A program made the position numbers and the translations under genes. Below the pieces are notes generated by a model. It saw only the letters and a program-made list of their open reading frames with translations. It made no database searches and was not told where the DNA came from. From Pomphorhynchus laevis (lineage: Eukaryota > Acanthocephala > Palaeacanthocephala > Echinorhynchida > Pomphorhynchidae), in assembly GCA_012934845.2 (NCBI GenBank), contig WNNJ02001132.1, positions 1 through 64,000 of the forward strand: a DNA stretch of 64,000 bases. The letters run 5' to 3'. Shown piece after piece: positions 22,227 through 32,219 of the stretch (its first letter is position 1; every line of letters starts with the position of its first letter).

Positions 22227-22649
22227 TCACTTTAAGCATCTGTATAGTAAAATGCCAATCTTGCCTATGTATAGGTACATGAAACTTTGTGGAGAGTGAG
22301 AAACAAAGCTACCGAAATCCTTTCCTACTATGCATTGCCAAGCTCTGCCAAATTTGCGATCCATTGTTTTCTTTATTTCCACCGCGATTTCTTTTTCTGA
22401 CCTTAGGTTGGTAACTGCATGTAAACTTATATAAAGAACATATTTTTTCATCTCGCTATTCATTTCACATCGTTCGATCAGTACTTTTATTTTGGACGAC
22501 TTCTTAGATGATCCTTCTATTTCACGATTGCTAACACAAGTTACATCTTGATAACCTTTACTCTTACGGTAAACATCGACTTTAAATGGTGAGGATGAGG
22601 AATTAATTACACTCATTTTAATCGGAAAAAGGCTTTTCGTTATTGACAA
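22227..22649 (-). CDS. Dynein light chain, LC8/DYNLL-like, single exon
   Basis: The frame gives 140 residues; the second Met (codon 12, at 22616) would give 129. Residues ~50-140 match the LC8 fold: KVLIERCEMNSEMKKY, EKEIAVEIKKTMDRKFGRAW, the hallmark WQCIVGKDFGSFVSHSP, and MYLYIGKIGILLYR. LC8-type chains are homodimeric hubs on dynein and many other partners. This one has a ~45-residue N-terminal extension rich in Ser and Lys, longer than the ~89-residue canonical protein. The frame is intact with no intron. Divergent light-chain families are expanded in parasitic flatworms, which may bear on the host's identity (inference). A retrocopy is possible, but no poly(A) tract is seen after the stop. 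Confidence 0.85.
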   Translation of the reverse strand: MSITKSLFPIKMSVINSSSSPFKVDVYRKSKGYQDVTCVSNREIEGSSKKSSKIKVLIERCEMNSEMKKYVLYISLHAVTNLRSEKEIAVEIKKTMDRKFGRAWQCIVGKDFGSFVSHSPQSFMYLYIGKIGILLYRCLK

Positions 22650-23288
22650 GTGCTGAGCTCTCTCGCAATGTTTTTTGAATTGTACTCATAATTCAAAATA
22701 GTTGAATGAGATTGCATAAGGACATATTGCATATGCAAAAGACCTTCATTCTGATAGCAAAATTAGAGTAACTAAACAAACATTAAATGTTTTACCGGTT
22801 AACTGAAACGAGCAGCGTGAAAATCAAACAGTACGAGTGTAGCACATTTGAAATTCATTTAAAACATTCATTTATATTTAAACTTATTCTCAAATATCAT
22901 TTCTAAAAAGCTACATTCGAGAAGCTGGAAAAGACTCTTATAATGGTGAAGTGTGAATTAATTTAATATCGCAGACCAGTGATTGTGGTGAAGATCTAGA
23001 CAGCACATATTTGTTCTAATTTAAATAGTTAAAATAAGACGACGCTGAAGTTAAAATTAAACAATTAAATTGAAATAGCAATTAAATTTTAAATTAAACG
23101 ATGGAAATTGAAATATTTGTTCCAATTTAAAATTAAACGATTCGCAATCTCATTTATCTGTAATTTTAGACATTAAACTCTAATATGACGATCAGCATCA
23201 ATTACAGTAAATGAATAATCAAAGATCTACTGATAAGTTTGACATAACCTGAACAAAATCTTTAGAGTTGACCATTATACAAAATCAT
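22650..23288. other. Upstream region of the light-chain gene; no other gene seen
   Basis: AT-rich with no clear promoter element. It should contain the promoter of the - strand gene. Confidence 0.5.
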
Positions 23289-23828
23289 TTAATATAAAAT
23301 TAATTTATTCTATAAAAATTAATTTAATTTAATTACAATTAAATAAAATAACTTGGATATAAAGATTAATAAAATCATTTACTCAAATTAAATTATTAAA
23401 AATAAGTTATTAAATTCATCTTTTAAATTTTGAATTTTGGAGCAGCATCAATAAAATACAATTTTAGTTTTATACTTGACTGGCTGCTGTTATTATCATA
23501 AGAAACAGAAACAAAACATTTTATTATCTAAAAGATAGTATAATGGATTTATCGGTGATGTAAATATCAGTCGAAAAATTTTAATTGTTACCTTATTCAA
23601 AGCATAATTTTCTTCAAATAATCATTTCTCCAACTTGGTCAGTAATTGACTTAGTACATTGAGATCTTGTCAATAAAAATATGTTAACTCTTTATTCGAA
23701 ACATTCCTTTATTAGCTACATATGATATCGCCAGTGATATTTTAGTAAATAACAGTCCTATAGATTGGACTCTTAATAAAAAAGACTGGACTAATTTGTT
23801 GATTTAATATACACAAAGATCCAAGTTT
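23289..23828 (+). repeat. 540-base inverted repeat, left arm
   Basis: Bases 23289-23828 match the reverse complement of 29613-30152 over the full 540 bases, with no difference noticed by eye. The arm is AT-rich. One frame near its inner end reads IPLLATYDIASDILVNNSPI and on to a stop at the arm's edge, perhaps a gene or element fragment. No target duplication flanks the pair. Confidence 0.92.
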
Positions 23829-24549
23829 AAAGCGCTTGATTGATGTCGTCATATCGAGCTTTTTGTTTGAATTTATAAAGTTAAAATTAAAATACAAAAA
23901 TCAATGTTTATGAATTGAGTAATAAATAAGGAATATAAAAATCTTAATAGAAATAATAAATAGTAATAGAAATAAATAAGAGATTAAAAAACATCATGAA
24001 AAACTACGACTGTAGCGGTCAATATTCCTCGATCAAACAAAGCGGCTAGACCAAATACATGCTAATGACGTATTTCCTCTGATGAAATTTGATTATCTAG
24101 TGTATTTTAATATAATACAAATTATATAGTTTATTATTCATCCAAATAGTTAAAAAAATAATTATTTAAAATATTTAATATTTATATAGATTTTATATAT
24201 TAATTTTTTAATAATTTTTATATAAAAATTATTTTTATATTTATCACGTCATTTTTTACCAATCAGATCAGATAACTGTGTCTACGTATTTTATACCATT
24301 TATAAATTAAAAATAATAAATAATTAAATAATAAATAATTAAACAATAAATAATTAAATAATGATTAACAATTACAACGAAAAATTAAAAAAGGAATTGT
24401 AAATCTTAATAGAATTACGATAAAAGAACATCATGAAAAACTACTAGGTGTTTCAGCTCATATTCATCAACCCAATAGCTGCAGGCCCAAATAAATGCTA
24501 ATGACTTAGTATTTAATCAGAGGAAACAAATCAAATAAGTTTATTGAAT
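23829..24549 (-). mobile_element. PLE-2 terminal-flank pieces, inverted
   Basis: 24020-24115 and 24425-24545 carry the PLE-2 flank on the - strand (gtcattagcat...GGCC...GAAAC order), diverged from the good copies. Between them is an AT-rich stretch with the word ctgtgtctacgtatttta (24280). Confidence 0.5.
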
Positions 24550-25475
24550 CTACGTATATTTTCATCGGTATGAAATATATGAAACTTTCACTGTAATGGA
24601 GGTAAAATTAGCCCAATTATAGCTGACTTATTTTTAAGCTTTATAGAATATGAATTTGTTCATAACTGTGTAAAAACTAAATCTAAACAATATAAATATA
24701 TGAAATATATGTTTCGATACATTGATGATATATGTGTATTTAATTCTAATAATTTTTATTCAATTAGTGAGCACATTTATCCAGAAAGCCTTATTCTTAA
24801 CAAAACCAGGTGTATATCTAGAAATGAACATTAAATTAACATTAACTAAAACTACTATTAATTTATATCGTAAAGATGACATATTTAAATTTACAAGAAA
24901 CATATTTTTGCATGAGCATTCATGCATACCATATAATATAAAATATAATACATTAAATAATGAAATTTTAAGAATTGCAACAATATGTAATGATATTGGC
25001 TTTCTTCAAAATCATTTAAATAATTTAATAGATACATATTTTAAACTAGGTTACTATAAAAATAACATCAAGCAGAAAATAGTAAAATATATAAATCAAC
25101 ACAATAATATAAAGAATAAATTTAAACTCTTAAGTGGCAAATTTTTATGGATGGATAATAAATAATATACTTTGTATTAGAATAAGATACTAGATAATTA
25201 AATTTCATCAGAGGAAATACATCATTAGCATGTATTTGGCCCCGCTGCTATGTTGGGTAGAGGAGTTAGGGGCCGAAACCTGATAGCATAGCAGTTCCTC
25301 CTGATGACCTCTAATTCTTATGTTGATACAACGTCTGTTATTTATAAGTCAATTCATAAAAATGACGTTTATTTTAAGTTTTGTTTTTTATTTTTTATTT
25401 TTTTTATTTTTTATTTTTATTTTTTTAACTTGATTTAAATTATAAAAAATCTAAAAACAATTATTAATTTTATTA
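24550..25475 (+). mobile_element. PLE-2 fragment: RT palm to 3' flank
   Basis: SPIIADLFLSFIEYEFVHNC is followed by MFRYIDDICVFNSNNFYSI, the PLE catalytic palm (YIDD). Frame 24722-25165 then runs through SLILNKT (with a small internal loss), NIKLTLTKTTINLYRKDDIF and HEHSCIPYNIKY to LSGKFLWMDNK and stop. The 3' flank with GGCCCC...GGGGCC (25238-25274) follows. Only the C-terminal half of the protein is present. Confidence 0.8.
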
Positions 25476-25499
25476 TTTAATTATTAAATTTTGATATCA

Positions 25500-25812
25500 C
25501 GTTGAATGTTTAATAATTTAAATAATTTAATAGATACATATTTTAAACTAGGTTACTATAAAAATAACATCAAGCAGAAAATAGTAAAATATATAAATCA
25601 ACACAAAAATTATTCAGGTAACCTCATTCTTAACAAAACCAATGTTAATGATAAAGAAGGTGTATATCTAGATATGAACATTAAATTAACATTAACTAAA
25701 ACTACTATTAATTTATATCGTAAGGATGACATATTTAAATTTACAAGAAAGATATTTTTGAATGAGCATTAAACCATGATGCTCATTAAACCATGAGCAT
25801 CATACCATGTAA
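25500..25812 (+). mobile_element. Shuffled PLE-2 piece
   Basis: The C-terminal segment ([15 protein letters not shown]) comes before the internal segment (LILNKTNVNDKEGVY...RKDDIF) in one open frame, the reverse of the normal order. It ends in a small palindrome around 25771-25810 built on tgatgctcattaaacc. It records rearrangement or a tandem junction rather than a working gene. Confidence 0.7.
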
Positions 25813-25990
25813 AATCAACACAATAATATTGAAAATAAATTTAAAATCATAAGGTAAAAATTTTAATAAAATTTTTAAAATTTTAATAAAATTCAAAAAA
25901 TTTAATTTTAAATTTTAACTAAATAATATGCTTTGTATAACAGCACTACGAACTACTTCTAGATCGATTTTGTACATTATTATTACATTA

Positions 25991-26099
25991 TTATGTAGCC
26001 TTGTATGATCTCTTGTAGCCTATTAAATAATAAATAATTAAATAATAAATAATTAAATAATGATCTCTGGGCTACAAGAGATCATACAGGGCTACATAA
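25991..26099. repeat. 30-base imperfect hairpin arms
   Basis: 25991-26020 (ttatgtagcc...cttgtagcc) pairs with 26070-26099 with one mismatch, around a 49-base AT loop built of aataaataatta units. The inner word ggctacaagagatc recurs at 26271. Confidence 0.82.
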
Positions 26100-26499
26100 G
26101 ATACTTGATGGCTTTCTTTAAAATCATTATTATTAATGATTTAATATTATAATAAAATGTTAATAATATTGAATAATATATTAAATAATATTATTATTTT
26201 AATAATGTGCTTTTATCGGGATGAGACATTGCGTCACCGACCACACAGTGATCATCTAAAACTGGTACAAGGCTACAAGAGATCGATAGTTGAGAGCAAA
26301 GCAAGTGATCGTGAGGAGGTAATGCCGCTTCATTCTAAACATTCCAACCGACACTGAGCGCCGAATCACTGTAAAAATATAGTTTCAGGCTGTGCAGTAC
26401 ACAGGTGGCAAGACTGTGAAGAACTGCGGTCTAAAAAATAATTTGAGATAAATAACATACAATATAATATACATACAATAAATTAACATACAAACGATC

Positions 26500-27570
26500 G
26501 TTCGATTATGGTGCGAGGAAAACCTTCAAACCAGCCTCTATGTTGCATATGTAATGGACCAGCAGCTGTTTGTAGATGATGCAAATGCGCAAAGGCTGGA
26601 CGATCATGCATGAACTGTCGAGCGACAAATTGTCTCTTTAAGCGGAAACCAGCTAGTACTGAACTCACACACGAATCTACAGGAGGCGACGATCTTAATG
26701 CCTGCGCAAAGGCTGGACGATCATGCATGAACTGTCAAGCGACAAATTGTCTCTTTAAGCGGAGACCAGCCAGTACTGAACTCACACACGAATTTACGGG
26801 AGGCGACGATATTAATGCCTTGCGACACTCACAAATCCGTTACAGTGCCAAAATGCAATGTCAGCAAAGATTTTATTGAACTCAGGGGTAAACTTTACCT
26901 GAGTGCAGCTGAGGATAATCATACTTCGAAACCTGACCCATTAAAAGCAGTTACTGTACTGGCGAAATGCATTCTATACCCAATCAACTCAAGAAAAGTG
27001 GCCGCTATTCGGAAAACCCTAGAACGACGAATCTCCCTATGGAAAAAAGGTGAAATAGTGACGTTGTTCGAAGAGATAGTGACTATACATACCCGCCATC
27101 AATTTGAATGAGAAAAAAAACAAGACTGGAAAAAAACGATATTGTAAACTTGTCGCCAAAGGGAAGTTGTCTACATCAACGTTATTGCTCATGGAAAATG
27201 AATCTTGCAGACCACTGTCGCCGGATGTAAAAATTGCAAGCCGTTCAGTCAAAGAAATATTGGAAGAGCCCCACCCACACCCTACAGAAATGTCTGAAAC
27301 TGCCCTTTTGAATGAAACGTTAAAAGATGCCCTACCTCATCACCTCACAATGTTTATAGCTATTACCGGAAAATATATTGTGCGTTCAGCTTGCTCAACA
27401 AACGGATCGGCTAGTCCGTCAGGATTAGACGCCTTGTCCATGGCGACGCATGCTGACCGTGCCTGGAACCCAGTCGAATAATTTAGCGGAAGCCCTTGTT
27501 GCCCTAGCGATCTCAGCTTTGTGCGTCACAACGTAATGGGATCGAATTCGCCATTCACTCACTACGAAAG
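26500..27570 (+). mobile_element. Family A LINE, N-terminal half
   Basis: The start encodes a Cys-rich region (CCICNGPAAVC...CKCAKAGRSCMNC), the type found at the N-terminus of this LINE family. Then come KAVTVLAKCILYP and frame 27104-27481 with KLVAKGKLSTST, EILEEPHPHP and SPSGLDALSMATHADRAW, the block just before the RT. Small frame breaks separate the parts. The Cys-rich part carries a 117-base tandem duplication. The RT itself is missing and a Ty3/gypsy fossil follows. This copy complements those at 0.2 and 40 kb, which hold the C-terminal half. Confidence 0.72.
26586..26819 (+). repeat. 117-base in-frame tandem duplication of the Cys-rich region
   Basis: Units 26586-26702 and 26703-26819 both start tgcgcaaaggctggacgatc and encode CAKAGRSCMNC...NCLFKR twice, 39 codons each. 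A few point differences exist. Confidence 0.92.
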
Positions 27571-27639
27571 GAATTCGCTTCACGTCCAGACAATGCACTA
27601 CAAGACATGACGGAACCAACGTGTGAAAGAGAGATGAAA

Positions 27640-29020
27640 ATACTTGCATCCGCCCCTTAATCGAATACCAATCGTTTCCGTTGCAGCGCGAAACGGCCAA
27701 CACCTTCCAAGACATGTGCCGTGATGTTATGAATGCGGTACTTACAACAATAGATCTCACTAGGTTGCTCACTGTAGAAACGGATGCATCCAATCACGCC
27801 ATAGGAGCAGTTCTGTCACAAGACCATCGCCCCGTAGCTATTTTCTCGACAACTCTCCAGGCATCAGCCCGCACGTATTCTTCGATTGAAAAGAAAGCAG
27901 TAGCTATCGTCAAAGCATTAAAATCATGGCGACATTACCTTTTGGGAAAACATTTCCGTGTAATAACAGACCAACATAGCGTTTCTTTCATTTTCAAGAA
28001 GAGCTACCGTAGCCAAATCAAGAACGAAAAGTTAACTCGGTGGAGGATGGAACTAGCTGCATTCTCGTTCGATATGGTTTATCGTCCAGGATCCGAAAAT
28101 CATACTGCTGATGCGTTATCCAGGATAACCTGTTCCGCTTTCATGATGCATACTGTCACCCCGGCGTAACGAGGTTGTATCACTTCGTAAGAGCAAGGAA
28201 TTTACCATTCTTAATCTCCGAGATACGTTAAGTTATTTCAAATTGTCCAACGTGTGCGAGGCTAAAGCCACAATATCATAAGATACAGCCAACCAAGATG
28301 ATCAAAGTCACCCGACCTTTTGAAAGGATTTTCATGGACTTTAAAGGTCCCCTTCATACTCACAACAAAATCCGATACCTGCTCACAGTGATAGACGAAT
28401 TCTCGAGATATCCATTCGCGTTCGCATGTAGTGATATGTCTGCCGACACAGTAATTCAGTGTCTGAATAGCCTATTTTTCTTACTCGGTATTTCGGAGTA
28501 TGTTCATTGCGATCAAGGACCCGTCTTCATAGCCAGAAATGTTAAGTCCTTCCTTTTACGACATGGGATCGCACTAAGCCATTCGAGCCCGTACAACCCG
28601 ACAGGAAATTCTCAAGTAGAGTGTGCGAACGTTACTATTTGGAGAACGATCGAACTTGCTGTAGCAACACGAAAGCTCGATATCACGCGGTGGCAGCAAT
28701 GTCTACCTGTTGCTCTTCATTCAATACGATCATTGTTGTGTGTGGCCACAAATTGCACGCCACACGAACGATTCTTTAAGTTTGAAAGACAAACAAGCTC
28801 GAATAACAATGTTTCACAAAGGCTTCTGAATCCGGGGTTAGCCGTGCTGAAGCGACACGATACGTCGAGCAAATATGATGAAAAACGGAAATTGTGAGTC
28901 TCGAGGAAAGCAATGCTAAAACAGCGCGTGTAGAACGATCCGATGGGCCAAAGACCGTCGTGTCCCTGAAGCACCTGACCCCCTTCCCGCACGTAGACGA
29001 CGAGAATAGTCACTGTTAGC
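27640..29020 (+). mobile_element. Ty3/gypsy LTR retrotransposon fossil: RNase H and integrase part of pol
   Basis: A partial pol region is present. The part at 27681-28169 matches the end of RT and RNase H of Ty3/gypsy elements (VETDASNHAIGAVLSQ, WRHYLLGKHF, ADALSR). The part at 28298-28897 matches integrase (MDFKGPL, VHCDQGPVF, SPYNPTGNSQVE). Gag, protease, most of RT and a pair of LTRs were not found. The fossil is broken in a few places and 5'-incomplete. It adjoins the family A half to its left and lies between the 540-base inverted repeats. Sequence to ~29400 may include its 3' end. Moderately old by its state. Confidence 0.85.
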
Positions 29021-29612
29021 CTTCGTTTTTGTGCAGTCTTGATACCCTCGTAAATAGTTCACCAACGCAGTCACTTCATGATCAGATCAGCATCTTGGAC
29101 GAGAGCAAGATGTCACTTCGTGGGGGTGAAACAGATACATATAACGTTTTAACGTCAGAGTCTTATCGTCTAGATCGAAGCACTACCCGTTCTTAAGACG
29201 CCAGAGTCAGCAGGTATGGCAGAGAGATGAAAACACCCAAATACTTACAAGACTACGATCGAAGTTCTTAACAGAAGCCTGGGAGAATGTCATATAAGGA
29301 AATAACTATATTTGTAATAACTATTTATTTGTGACTGATATTACTTCCTTGTATTTCTAGATAGTTAAATAAAGATTATAGGCTTGTCATTTACTACACC
29401 GATCTGATTAACTCACTTAACAAATATTGGTTATTAATATTACTTCTGCAGACAATAAACACACAGTCTACATAACGGTAGCACTTAACTACAAAACAAA
29501 CATTTTCATGACGTTATTATCTCAATACATTATATGCATCTGTTAGTATTAATTCAAGTGGATTGAACATGTCTAGTCCATATTTCTGGTACCACATTTT
29601 AAAACAAATGTA
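29021..29612. other. No gene seen; possible 3' end of the gypsy fossil
   Basis: GC-richer to about 29290, then AT-rich. A candidate AATAAA lies at ~29370. Only one copy of the sequence is in the window, so an LTR cannot be confirmed. Confidence 0.35.
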
Positions 29613-30152
29613 AAACTTGGATCTTTGTGTATATTAAATCAACAAATTAGTCCAGTCTTTTTTATTAAGAGTCCAATCTATAGGACTGTTATTTACTAAA
29701 ATATCACTGGCGATATCATATGTAGCTAATAAAGGAATGTTTCGAATAAAGAGTTAACATATTTTTATTGACAAGATCTCAATGTACTAAGTCAATTACT
29801 GACCAAGTTGGAGAAATGATTATTTGAAGAAAATTATGCTTTGAATAAGGTAACAATTAAAATTTTTCGACTGATATTTACATCACCGATAAATCCATTA
29901 TACTATCTTTTAGATAATAAAATGTTTTGTTTCTGTTTCTTATGATAATAACAGCAGCCAGTCAAGTATAAAACTAAAATTGTATTTTATTGATGCTGCT
30001 CCAAAATTCAAAATTTAAAAGATGAATTTAATAACTTATTTTTAATAATTTAATTTGAGTAAATGATTTTATTAATCTTTATATCCAAGTTATTTTATTT
30101 AATTGTAATTAAATTAAATTAATTTTTATAGAATAAATTAATTTTATATTAA
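29613..30152 (-). repeat. 540-base inverted repeat, right arm
   Basis: Reverse complement of 23289-23828. The match begins at aaacttgg and ends at ttatattaa, and both arms have the same length. Confidence 0.92.
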
Positions 30153-30239
30153 TACAATTAGCAGTTTTATGATGTTTTTTAAAGGAAGAAGAATAGATTA
30201 TGATTATTTAAAATATATATAATATACGAATATTATAAA

Positions 30240-30609
30240 CGTGATAACATTGCAGTTATCGAAACCTGATAACATAGCAGTTCCTCCAGATGACCTCTAA
30301 TCTTTATTCTGATGCATCGTTACAGTGCAGATGAAACTAAGGCGAAAATTTTTAATTTTTTTTATCAAAAAATAATATACAACCATTAAGCGACATGGAT
30401 GGATTTAATTAAATAAAATAAACTATTTTTAATTTTTACTTTTTATGGATGGATAACAAAATTGTTATGGAAAATAGTAAAATTATTTACTATCAAAATT
30501 GTTATGGAAATCAGCAAAATAATATAAAAAATAAATTTAAAATCATTAGTATATATATATATGAATTTAAATTTAAAATCATTGATATGAACATTTAATT
30601 AACATTAAC
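30240..30609 (+). mobile_element. PLE-2 fragment, left of the Ginger-like insertion
   Basis: 30255-30330 is a piece of the PLE-2 flank (gataacatagcagttcctcc). Degraded coding pieces follow (kddnni, LWMDN-like), then gatatgaacatttaattaacattaac, which is the NIKLTLT region cut by the transposon at 30610. Confidence 0.65.
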
Positions 30610-30652
30610 TGTGGCGCGCCCAGCGCGCCACCCATGCCAGATGCGCCACCTT

Positions 30653-31077
30653 AAAAAAATAAATAAAAAGGGGGTAAAATTATATTTTTTTAATTCTAGA
30701 AAGATGAATCGTTTCTTCTTTTTTATCAATCTTAACTTTGACATAGTTATTTGACAAAACTTCAAGAACCTCGGCATTTGTATTGAAAAAGAGGAGAGTT
30801 TAGCTTTTTTTGTCTTCTGATTATTATCGAAATCCAAGGCAATCAATACTCTATCACCGACATTTATGTCATATTTTGACTTATGTACAAGTGAATGCCT
30901 GTCCATTCTTTCTAAATATTTAGTGCAAATAGAAGAAACGGCATTTTCATTATCTAATGCATCTGATGAATTTTCATCAAGATCTTTTGCTTGGTTTTCA
31001 ACTTTTGGTTCAATGGAAGCTATTTCTGTATTTTCGTCGCTGGCTGAAACAGTGTTGAACCCTGGAAGCTGGAGCAA
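30653..31077 (-). pseudogene. C-terminal part of the Ginger-like transposase
   Basis: Residues read SICTKYLERMDRHSLVHKSKYDINVGDRVLIALDFDNN, the domain after the integrase core in Ginger/KRBA2-type proteins (RM...K....VGD.V.I..DFD). The end runs out near the left inverted repeat. It is in a different frame from the main exon. Confidence 0.6.
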
Positions 31078-31282
31078 AAGACGAAACGGGGATTTCTTTG
31101 TTGCTGAATGTTTTGCAATATTATAATTATAAACCGTTTTTTAGTTGTTTAAGCCATTCTTTTGAATTTGTTACAGTATGAACAGAATTTTCGATGGAAT
31201 CATTTCTTTGGCTTTCCTCTTCTTCAAAGATATATTTCTGCAAGTATCTTGTCAAGGTTTGATTAAACCTTTCAATATGTCC

Positions 31283-31990
31283 TTAAGATTGTGGATGGCG
31301 GGGTCTTGAGTGTTTGTAGGTGATTTTAAAATCACTTACAAGTTTGTCCATTTCCTTGTTGAGAAACTCCTTTCCATTATCACACTGAAGAATTTGTGGA
31401 GGTCCTGTAAAAGTCGTAAAAAGTGTTTCTAGATTTTCTGCAACCTCCTTTCCCGTCTTAGTATACAAAGGATACACCCAAGCAAACTTAGAATAAACAT
31501 CTATAACAGTAAGCATCCAAGCAAACCCATTATTGGAATGTTTATACTGTCTCATATCAACCAAATCAATTTGTAATCTTTCTAAAGGTCGTTTGGCTGT
31601 TATATGAACAGCCTTTTCTTTTGTCTTTAAAGGCTGTGATTGAGAACATGTCACACATTCCTCAATTACCTTTCTAAGAATAGTTCGAGGTATTCTAAAG
31701 AAAAGTTCATTACCGAGGTCTTCAAACCTATTCATTCCATAGTGCTTATCTTTATGAATCCTTTTTGCTTCGAGTACCATAATATCAGTTTGATCTTTAT
31801 GGAATGCTCGCTTATGTAATCCTTCATGTTCATCCTTCAAGTAAATATAACCGTTTATAATGATAAAATTTTCGCTTTTCTTTTTCAACCGTTTTTTGAT
31901 GTCTTTCGAAAGATACACTTGGGTCGTTTTTCCTTCTAAAAGTAATTTGATGTTCATATACTCTTGTTCATTCGCAATTACTGATACCAT
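31283..31990 (-). CDS. Ginger-like integrase/transposase, main exon
   Basis: The 235-residue frame starts with a linker, then an HHCC zinc-binding region (HKDKHYG...CVTC). The integrase core follows: LQIDLVDM (first Asp), GFAWMLTVIDVYSKFAWVYP, and ILQCDNGKEFLNKEM (second Asp). It ends RPRHPQS then a TAA; the next codons in the same frame read GHIERFNQTL, which contain the expected catalytic Glu, so the stop separates the third catalytic residue from the rest. The Met lies just after a good splice acceptor (ttttttacag, ending ~32001), so an upstream exon may exist. Function: excision and integration of the element. Inactive as it stands unless the stop is a sequencing error. Confidence 0.8.
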   Translation of the reverse strand: MVSVIANEQEYMNIKLLLEGKTTQVYLSKDIKKRLKKKSENFIIINGYIYLKDEHEGLHKRAFHKDQTDIMVLEAKRIHKDKHYGMNRFEDLGNELFFRIPRTILRKVIEECVTCSQSQPLKTKEKAVHITAKRPLERLQIDLVDMRQYKHSNNGFAWMLTVIDVYSKFAWVYPLYTKTGKEVAENLETLFTTFTGPPQILQCDNGKEFLNKEMDKLVSDFKITYKHSRPRHPQS

Positions 31991-32056
31991 AGGGGGATCT
32001 GTAAAAAAATATATTTATCAGATTATAATTTTATATAACATTTATTATTTTGTCAT

Positions 32057-32131
32057 AGATGCTTAGTTTAATGGTCATGCTTTAAATCTCGAGTTTGACA
32101 TTCACGGGTTCGATTCTTCAAGAGGAACATT
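32057..32131 (+). tRNA. tRNA-like sequence with A and B boxes, inside the Ginger-like element
   Basis: TAGTTTAATGG (32064-32074) fits the A box and GGTTCGATTC (32107-32116) the B box, with spacing right for a tRNA of about 74 bases. The arms do not fold into a clean cloverleaf, so it is a tRNA relic or tRNA-derived promoter rather than a working gene. It lies opposite to the transposase gene, near its presumed 5' side. Confidence 0.4.
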
Positions 32132-32219
32132 TTTCTATGAAAAATTACTCACCCGGTTAAAATCATAAAAATCCATAGGGTGGCGCATCTGGCATGGGTG
32201 GCGCGCTGGGCGCGCCACA

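Larger units (their letters stand above)
30610..32219 (-). mobile_element. Ginger-like DNA transposon, 1.61 kb, with TIRs and TTAAC target duplication
   Basis: The ends are inverted repeats of about 41-42 bases, beginning TGTGGCGCGCCCAGCGCGCC at the left and matching its reverse complement at 32178-32219. TTAAC flanks both sides (30605-30609 and 32220-32224). The target is the coding sequence of a PLE-2 fragment, which resumes directly after. Inside is an integrase-type DDE gene on the - strand. TGT-starting ends, short target duplication and a retroviral-like integrase without RT are marks of Ginger-type cut-and-paste transposons. The GC-rich ends stand out sharply from the AT-rich surroundings. 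Confidence 0.9.

Noticed and set aside
23289-30152. 540-base repeats as LTRs of the gypsy fossil
   Set aside because: They are inverted, not direct, and lie far from the fossil's ends.
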